Source: Plazaster borealis (taxonomy: Eukaryota; Echinodermata; Asteroidea; Forcipulatida; Labidiasteridae). Taken from it: 64,000 nt of DNA. The position numbers and the translations under genes were made by a program. Below the pieces are notes generated by a model, which had not been told where the DNA came from, made no database searches, and saw nothing but the letters and a program-made list of their open reading frames with translations. Shown here piece after piece: positions 61,201 to 64,000 of this stretch. How positions within the stretch are numbered: position 1 is the first letter of the stretch; each line of letters begins with the position of its first letter. The stretch lies in assembly GCA_021014325.1 (NCBI GenBank), contig CM037459.1:17882501-17946500 (forward strand). The letters run 5' to 3'.

Positions 61201-63890
61201 TAATATACTTTTGGTTTGAATGGTGGTTGAGAACCATCCATGCAGTTTGGAAGGAGATAGACTGTACAACTTTTGATAAACGGAAACACGTCCAGGAAGT
61301 TAAGGCTATGTACGTCAGGCGAAAGTCACCCACCATTTATACCGGTAACCACTAAAACTATTACAAAACCATTAAATGTATCGACAGATGTTCGGAGAAT
61401 CTCTGATGAAGACATGACTATACAAAGAATACTTTCGAAACTATGACGAAATCTTACTTACCGATTTCGCAATCATTGCCGGTCCAAGGTTCGGAACATG
61501 AACAAGAATAGTTGCCGTTATTGTTATCGGAACGATCGCAAGTTCCGCCATTTTCACACGGATCACTCTCACACGCATCAATGATAACTACCACTGTAAC
61601 AGGTAATTGGGGAAAACACAAATTAGAGATAACTCCAATTTTTCACTAAAGTTGTGTTATTATAGAAGAAGTTGACAAAATATACAAAGAGGTAACCTGT
61701 TTTATGGACAGAAAGTGTTATTTCCCTTTCCAATTTGAAGATCTTGTTTACCGGGCCATTAAAACTACATTTGACCTGTCGTGTGGATAGCTGTGAACTT
61801 TTTAGTGAGAATTAAACTGCAGATGTTTACACCTACAAATACAAGCCAAGACACTGTAATTACAACATAAAACGAAATTTACGACCATAGTTTGCCAATC
61901 AATCATCCCTGAGCTGAAAGTTAAGGCGACTTTGAGAGTTCCCTGAAGTGGTTGTTATTTATTCACCTGATTCACAGTGAGTACCAGTAAATTGCTCAGG
62001 ACACCGACACCCGTAGCGGCCGTCCGGTGTCCCTTGGCACGCACCACCGTTCCTACAATGGTTGACCCGGCAGGGATCTGGGATATCCTCTGGGGTAAAG
62101 ACAAACACCAGCCGTGTTAATTATAACAGCAACTCGGTAAACAAATTTACCAATTTTTCCCCCAAATAAAATGTCAAAATTGAGACTGCGATTATCAACC
62201 CGTTCCCTAGAGTTGCAGAGATAGTCGATAGATGTCGAATTAGAAGGCTCGTTTTCAACACACATAACCAAGTCTTTGACTGAGATGTTTACCAGGAATA
62301 CATTTGAAAAAATTCTCAGTCATTGTTAACGTGACAGCAGGTTTATGCTTTCAGGTGTCACTGGGTGAAACCCTCACGCCAATTGGCGGCACCTGATTGG
62401 ACACAGTGTGTTTTAGCATGAGTGCCTCGACGGGCATAAAGGGGAGAAGTTGCTGTACGGCTGTATAAACTATCCAGTTTCAGAGACCCAAGTCAAATAG
62501 CCACAGATGTAGTAAGTGGGGATTGAGGTGCAAAAAGACACATAATAAGCTGCTCATGCAATCACGTGACAAACCATCGTCACTTAAAACTGTGCGGGTT
62601 TGATGCTCGCTGATTGACCATTTTGTGCCGGTTGATGGCGCACGTGACTCTCACCTTTAAATCAATGGTGACTGGTTTATGGTAGCATGAGCATCACCAG
62701 CACGCTTTTTATGAGTCCATGTGGCAATAAGCTCCACTTATGCAGTTCGTTTGAATTGAGTGTCTCCCTAACTCCCTGGACCCCGGTTCGAATCTCCGTC
62801 TCGCAAGAGCCGTGAATGTTGATTTACTTCTAAACTATTATATATTTCCTCCAAGGTTTTTAAGAAACTTGAAATCTCATCACCTCGTTTATTTCACAAG
62901 CTTCTTCAAAGTCCATGAGCCAAAGTGAATTACTACTGGGTTTTAGAATAATAGTTTTGTGTAAGTATTAATATTAAATTTCTAATAATTATCATGATCG
63001 ACGACTCTTACTCACCAACATCACAGTGTTCTCCCGTCCATCCCTCTTTACAGTTACACTCGAGATACGTAGTGAAGTTGTAACACGTGGAGTTATTCTG
63101 ACAGGGATCCGGATCACACATTGAGTGGGAATTCTCCTGTTCTGTAAACCACAAACCATGCACATGCACAATTCAAAATAATCAAAGACATAAATACAAA
63201 GCCTGAGCCAACGTAGACGCAATACATCGCTAAATAAACACACTTGCATGTTCACAGATTGTTCAAATGCAGCACTCTGTGCAAAGTTTTTGGGAAGACA
63301 TTTTAAAACAGCTTGTTTTGAGTAAGACATCTTCCGTTAGAAAACCCTTTTTTCTCTTGGTGCATCCTCTTACTTGCAAAATGAACATTATGGTTTGCCT
63401 ATATAAAAATTCATGAGAATGATGTGGAAATGTGAATATTGACAAGTACATTTTTTAAAACTGCATTCATAATCAACTAACATGGGCCTACTTACCCAAT
63501 TCACCTGACGTCATCATCACAATAATCTTGGTTATGCCATTTGGGGAGCCAATGTCCCTGTGTGTTATATAAACAGTGTGTGGAAATTTGGGGACGCGGC
63601 GCGCACACGTTTACGAGTTGACTCCCAAAAATGGTGAGCGTGGCACAGTCGCCGCGCGTGACATGCGTTCCATGTGCTTCATGAGAAAAAATACAATTTA
63701 ATATGCAAAGACCATGCAATGCAATGCCAAGAGCAGAAGTCACATGTCAGGTGTCAAAATGCCTCACCAGTTTGACAGTTCTCTCCGGTCCAACCTAGAG
63801 GGCACTCGCAGGAATAGGTTGTGCTGTTTACAACCACACAGTGCCCGTCGTTCCTGCAAGGTTTACTGGAGCATGAGCTTATCAGATGTT
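39515..63890 (-). CDS. EGF/ShKT-repeat type I membrane protein gene, 3' part (overview; exons listed separately)
   Basis: Eighteen coding exons on the minus strand span 24.4 kb and give about 901 residues; the 5' end is outside the window. Order from the N-terminal side: 7 EGF domains, 2 ShKT domains, 8 EGF domains, Thr/Pro-rich stalk, membrane helix, 43-residue cytoplasmic tail. Every junction is phase 1, and each of the 17 repeat exons holds one domain, so domains could be skipped or duplicated without shifting frame. Several EGF domains carry the Ca-binding D-x-D-E-C start. There are no ankyrin, LNR or laminin-G domains, so it is not Notch, and no kinase is present. An adhesion or receptor role at the cell surface is inferred. 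I do not recognise an exact named orthologue. Confidence 0.85.
41770..41905. repeat. CAGCCG-rich tract with inverted GGCTGTGGCTG
   Basis: (CAGCCG/CAGCCA)n at 41843-41894 with an inverted GGCGGCTGTGGCTGCC-like arm near 41780. A related sequence lies at 57880-57950. The Gln/Pro ORF here only reflects the repeat. Confidence 0.6.
41986..42186. mobile_element. hAT-like MITE, copy 3
   Basis: 201 bp, CAGAGCCGTATATTGAGAGA to TCTCAATACACAGCTCTG, with a perfect 8-bp duplication TTCGTGAC at 41978-41985 and 42187-42194. It has the same orientation as copy 2 and sits in the last intron of the EGF gene. Confidence 0.94.
43224..43337 (-). CDS. EGF domain 15 exon (Ca-binding type)
   Basis: 114 nt, acceptor TTTTCTTTTAG, donor G|GTAAAT. 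Encodes [16 protein letters not shown] then [14 protein letters not shown]; all six Cys are present. The DIDEC start and 114-nt length are typical of this gene. Confidence 0.93.
43555..43668 (-). CDS. EGF domain 14 exon
   Basis: 114 nt, acceptor TTTTCATTTTAG, donor G|GTGAGT. Encodes [16 protein letters not shown] then [14 protein letters not shown]; six Cys are present. The D/E pair of the Ca site is partly changed (DIAEC). Confidence 0.92.
44637..44967 (-). mobile_element. tRNA-derived SINE, near full length
   Basis: The minus-strand head GTCGTGGCCGAGTGGTCTAG resembles a tRNA 5' half (box A). Box B GGGTTCGAATCCCGG is followed by CTTGAGCAAGGCACTTAACC and a body of about 200 bp ending GAGTTGGGCGATATCTCATA and an A-rich tail. 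This is the best copy of the family that also occurs at 2130-2490. It lies in an intron. Confidence 0.85.
45087..45449. mobile_element. 'TAGACTGGTCCCC' element with 11-bp flanking repeat
   Basis: TACCGTATGGG occurs at 45087-45097 and 45439-45449, bordering an interior that starts TAGACTGGTCCCCTGTCTTT and matches the 17.1-kb element. A related 'empty' sequence, AATTTACCGTATGGGGGAC (minus strand), is found near 42970. Confidence 0.55.
45607..45720 (-). CDS. EGF domain 13 exon (Ca-binding type)
   Basis: 114 nt, acceptor TTTTTTTATTTAG, donor G|GTAACG. Encodes [16 protein letters not shown] then [14 protein letters not shown]; six Cys are present. Confidence 0.93.
46343..46722. mobile_element. 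TTAA-flanked MITE, copy 3
   Basis: Ends TTAAAAAGGGAGGGTATATC and the complement of GGACATACCCTGTCTTTAA. The interior matches the other copies (GGTTTGTTATTTTATGCATA). It lies close to the donor side of the exon at 46784. Confidence 0.7.
46784..46903 (-). CDS. EGF domain 12 exon (Ca-binding type)
   Basis: 120 nt, acceptor TTCTTCCCGTAG, donor G|GTGAGC. Encodes [16 protein letters not shown] then [14 protein letters not shown]; six Cys are present. Two residues longer than its neighbours between Cys 3 and Cys 4. Confidence 0.93.
47372..47485 (-). CDS. EGF domain 11 exon (Ca-binding type)
   Basis: 114 nt, acceptor AAATCCCACAG, donor G|GTAGGG. Encodes [16 protein letters not shown], then [17 protein letters not shown]. 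The Asn/Asp and aromatic positions expected for Ca-binding EGF are present. Confidence 0.93.
47619..47732 (-). CDS. EGF domain 10 exon
   Basis: 114 nt, acceptor TGTATCTTCAAG, donor A|GTGAGC. Encodes [16 protein letters not shown] then [14 protein letters not shown]; six Cys are present. The intron downstream is short (133 bp). Confidence 0.92.
48045..48280 (+). pseudogene. relic of a LINE reverse-transcriptase C-terminus
   Basis: In one plus frame it reads [20 protein letters not shown], then [11 protein letters not shown], and after two stop codons [10 protein letters not shown]. This resembles the C-terminal tail of non-LTR retrotransposon polyproteins. It is unrelated to the larger LINE that follows. 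Confidence 0.55.
48472..51135 (+). pseudogene. LINE ORF2: AP endonuclease and reverse transcriptase, disrupted
   Basis: 887 codons. The endonuclease part (residues about 60-290) shows [32 protein letters not shown] and SDHYAV, covering the expected catalytic N, E, D and H positions. The reverse transcriptase shows [47 protein letters not shown] and the catalytic YADDTQLY. The frame stops at QRLQNTV. The C-terminal part continues in another frame to 51484 ([18 protein letters not shown]). A small deletion or frameshift near 51125-51135 therefore breaks it. The long intact stretch suggests a fairly young insertion. Confidence 0.9.
51136..51484 (+). pseudogene. LINE ORF2 C-terminal part in a shifted frame
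   Basis: Encodes [31 protein letters not shown] and WNSLPLNLR, the usual end of L2/CR1 polyproteins, in a frame different from the main ORF. Confidence 0.8.
51967..52080 (-). CDS. EGF domain 9 exon (Ca-binding type)
   Basis: 114 nt, acceptor TTTTAAATAG, donor G|GTAAGC. Encodes [16 protein letters not shown] then [14 protein letters not shown]; six Cys are present. The usual G-W/Y/F-x-G between Cys 5 and 6 is changed to SLFRG. The LINE lies in the intron just downstream. Confidence 0.92.
52349..52456 (-). CDS. EGF domain 8 exon
   Basis: 108 nt, the shortest repeat exon. Acceptor TTTAATTTACAG, donor G|GTAAGG. Encodes [14 protein letters not shown] then [14 protein letters not shown]. The N-terminal linker is two residues shorter than in neighbouring exons. 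Confidence 0.92.
52807..52975. mobile_element. 169-bp foldback MITE
   Basis: The arms pair over most of the length: GTAACTAGTAAACTGGCGGG with its inverse near 52970, and GGAGG..TTGGCTCTGAAAAGAG with CTCTTTTCAGAGCCAA. The loop is CGATGTGGTCACATCG, itself palindromic. Intronic. Confidence 0.85.
52976..54191 (-). other. intron sequence, no exon seen
   Basis: Contains a box-B-like word on the minus strand near 53545 (GTCGCCGGCTCAAGTCCCGC), probably an old SINE. No EGF or ShKT exon was found. Confidence 0.45.
54192..54305 (-). CDS. ShKT domain 2 exon
   Basis: 114 nt, acceptor TTATTTTAG, donor G|GTGAGT. Encodes [35 protein letters not shown]. The six Cys and the N-P-x-Y-M pattern define an ShKT domain, a small disulfide-rich module common in extracellular animal proteins. 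It does not imply that this protein is a toxin. Confidence 0.93.
54494..54655. mobile_element. 'GGGCCCAATTTCAT' MITE, copy 5 (partial)
   Basis: GGGGCCCAGTTCCCTGAACA, GTTACCATCTCATACC and TTGTGACTGATTTTTGCTCA follow the family order. The right end is degraded. Confidence 0.5.
54669..55060 (-). mobile_element. tRNA-derived SINE, second family, with doubled head
   Basis: On the minus strand the body CTCTGGCTGTGCTCCTTAGT, GGCTGGCTGCCAAAGG and CAATTCAGCTTCTCAGC matches the copy at 60815-61150. The head contains two box-B-like words, GGTTAGATTCCTGGC and GGTTTGATTCCCGGC, where the other copy has one. Confidence 0.8.
55221..55337 (-). CDS. ShKT domain 1 exon
   Basis: 117 nt, acceptor TTCTTCCAATGCAG, donor A|GTAAGT. 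Encodes [36 protein letters not shown]. Like its neighbour it has six Cys and the NPxYM core. The two ShKT exons are adjacent and probably arose by exon duplication. Confidence 0.94.
55950..56440. mobile_element. 'GGGCCCAATTTCAT' MITE, copy 6, split by a TTAA MITE
   Basis: GGGGCCAATTTCATATAGCTG (55950-55970) and GCAGAACATATTGCTTAAAC (from 56344) are parts of one copy separated by the 373-bp TTAA MITE. The right part runs to TTTGGCTGGTACATAC, next to the donor of the exon at 56441. Confidence 0.65.
55971..56343. mobile_element. TTAA-flanked MITE, copy 4, nested
   Basis: Ends TTAAAGGCGCTGAACACGTT and the complement of AACGTGTACAGTGCCTTTAA. Removing it and one TTAA restores AGCTGTTAAGCAGAACA, the sequence expected for the host repeat. 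TTAA is therefore the duplicated target. Confidence 0.88.
56441..56560 (-). CDS. EGF domain 7 exon (Ca-binding type)
   Basis: 120 nt, acceptor TGGTCTTTATTGCAG, donor G|GTATGT. Encodes [18 protein letters not shown], then [14 protein letters not shown]. Two extra residues lie between Cys 1 and 2. It directly precedes the ShKT exons in transcription order. Confidence 0.93.
56561..58794 (-). other. large intron, no exon seen
   Basis: A 125-codon plus-strand ORF at 57290 has no recognised domain. A GGCTGCGGCTGTGG/AGCCGCAGCCACA inverted pair lies near 57885-57950. No EGF exon was found. Confidence 0.45.
58795..59009. mobile_element. 'CTGGGTCAG' MITE, copy 4
   Basis: Inverted ends CACTCTAAAAACATCTGGGT and CCAATGAGTTTTTAGAGTG give the best-preserved ends of the family. 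GTTC precedes ACTCTA and follows TAGAGT, a possible short target duplication. Confidence 0.78.
59196..59318 (-). CDS. EGF domain 6 exon
   Basis: 123 nt, acceptor CCTTCTCTTCCAG. Encodes [19 protein letters not shown], then [14 protein letters not shown]. The phase-1 donor is G|GTTGGG, an unusual 5' splice site; length and frame match the neighbouring exons, so I accept it. Confidence 0.85.
59885..60145. repeat. 39-bp minisatellite
   Basis: About six units. The landmark ACCACTACCG starts at 59935, 59974, 60013, 60052, 60091 and 60130, exactly 39 bp apart. Because 39 is a multiple of three, long repetitive ORFs appear on both strands; they are artefacts. It ends about 10 nt from the donor of the exon at 60155. 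Confidence 0.93.
60155..60277 (-). CDS. EGF domain 5 exon
   Basis: 123 nt, acceptor GTAATTATTTTAG, donor G|GTATAA. Encodes [19 protein letters not shown], then [14 protein letters not shown]; six Cys are present. The start (R-T-L-D-K-C) resembles that of the next exon (N-T-I-D-K-C), suggesting duplication. Confidence 0.93.
60815..61150 (+). mobile_element. tRNA-derived SINE, second family
   Basis: Box A in GGCATGGCTGGTTAAGTGCG and box B in AAGGTTCGATTCCCGGCTGA. The body contains CACGAGGGTTTTTCTCCGGG and GGCTGGCTGCCAAAGGCGCC, and it ends GAGTAAGGATGATTAGCCTC. It matches 54669-55060 on the other strand. Confidence 0.82.
61462..61593 (-). CDS. EGF domain 4 exon
   Basis: 132 nt, the longest repeat exon. 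Acceptor CCTGTTACAG, donor G|GTAAGT. Encodes [18 protein letters not shown], then [15 protein letters not shown], with an Asn-rich insert (DNNNGN) between Cys 3 and 4. Confidence 0.93.
61967..62089 (-). CDS. EGF domain 3 exon
   Basis: 123 nt, acceptor GTCTTTACCCCAG, donor G|GTGAAT. Encodes [17 protein letters not shown], then [14 protein letters not shown]; six Cys are present. Confidence 0.92.
63016..63141 (-). CDS. EGF domain 2 exon
   Basis: 126 nt, acceptor GTGGTTTACAG, donor G|GTGAGT. Encodes [19 protein letters not shown], then [14 protein letters not shown]; six Cys are present, with an N-N-S-T glycosylation-type site. Confidence 0.92.
63142..63767 (-). other. intron, no exon accepted
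   Basis: A GTAAGT donor-like site at about 63497 follows a short open stretch that has no EGF pattern and no acceptor in the right phase. Confidence 0.5.
63768..63890 (-). CDS. EGF domain 1 exon (first in the window)
   Basis: 123 nt, acceptor TGTTTTGTTTCGAAG, donor G|GTGAGG. Encodes [22 protein letters not shown] sequence, then [14 protein letters not shown]. The gene must continue beyond base 64000 because the exon begins in phase 1 and no signal peptide is present. Confidence 0.9.
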
Positions 63891-63929
63891 CTTCGAAACA
63901 AAACAGAACAAAGACAAAGATTTAGAGTC

Positions 63930-64000
63930 AGGCTGTTGTATAGTGGTAGGGTTTCCTTCTCTACATTTCAAAAGTTCCCAGTTCGAATCCTCCTCGGACC
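63930..64000 (+). mobile_element. tRNA-like SINE head, cut by the window end
   Basis: GTATAGTGGTAGGG resembles box A and CAGTTCGAATCCTCC box B, about 40 nt apart. It could be the start of a SINE or a decayed tRNA gene. Confidence 0.45.

Noticed and set aside
63490..63570. Possible exon ending at a GTAAGT site (reads [15 protein letters not shown], faintly VWA-like)
   Set aside because: The phase-1 frame from the nearest acceptor hits a stop, there is no Cys pattern, and the resemblance is short enough to be chance.

Overview
This is a window from a eukaryotic nuclear genome: AT-rich, intron-rich and dense in short repeats. It is most likely from an echinoderm, probably a sea star. The indications are tRNA-derived SINEs of the '...CTTGAGCAAGGCACTTAAC' type, an L2/CR1-like LINE, TTAA-flanked MITEs, and a long EGF-repeat membrane protein built from one-domain phase 1-1 exons. 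The species assignment is an inference. No prokaryotic features, CRISPR arrays or rRNA are visible.

All host genes I can support lie on the minus strand. The left half holds three related genes for small glycine-rich single-pass membrane proteins, with main exons at 2894-3525, 17971-18641 and 22900-23549. Two of them have a recognisable 34-nt first coding exon for a signal peptide (4649-4682 and 24381-24414), joined by a phase-1 intron, with a TATA box about 115-125 nt upstream of the ATG. All three share a D-Y-F-x-G motif, a C-terminal membrane helix and a very short basic tail. I do not recognise the family; it looks like a local tandem gene family.

The right half (39.5 kb to the window end) is the 3' part of one large gene. 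Seventeen single-domain exons encode 7 EGF domains, then 2 ShKT domains, then 8 more EGF domains. A final exon encodes a Thr/Pro-rich stalk, a membrane helix and a 43-residue cytoplasmic tail. That gives about 901 residues in the window; the 5' end lies beyond base 64000. It is a cell-surface or adhesion-type protein whose architecture I cannot match to a named gene.

Most of the remaining DNA is mobile or repetitive. There are three hAT-like MITEs of about 200 bp, two with perfect 8-bp target duplications. There are four TTAA-flanked MITEs, one nested inside another repeat, and four copies of a 'CTGGGTCAG' MITE. Other repeats are an eight-copy 130-bp satellite carrying an inverted ETS-like site, three tandem copies of a 1.7-2.2 kb repeat, a 1.3 kb tandem duplication and a 166-bp near-perfect foldback. 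A 39-bp minisatellite touches an exon donor, and a frame-broken L2/CR1-like LINE sits in an EGF-gene intron. The stretches 10.7-11.2, 20.3-22.9, 24.5-26.4, 27.9-28.8, 30.1-31.3 and 36.2-37.5 kb show no gene I can support.
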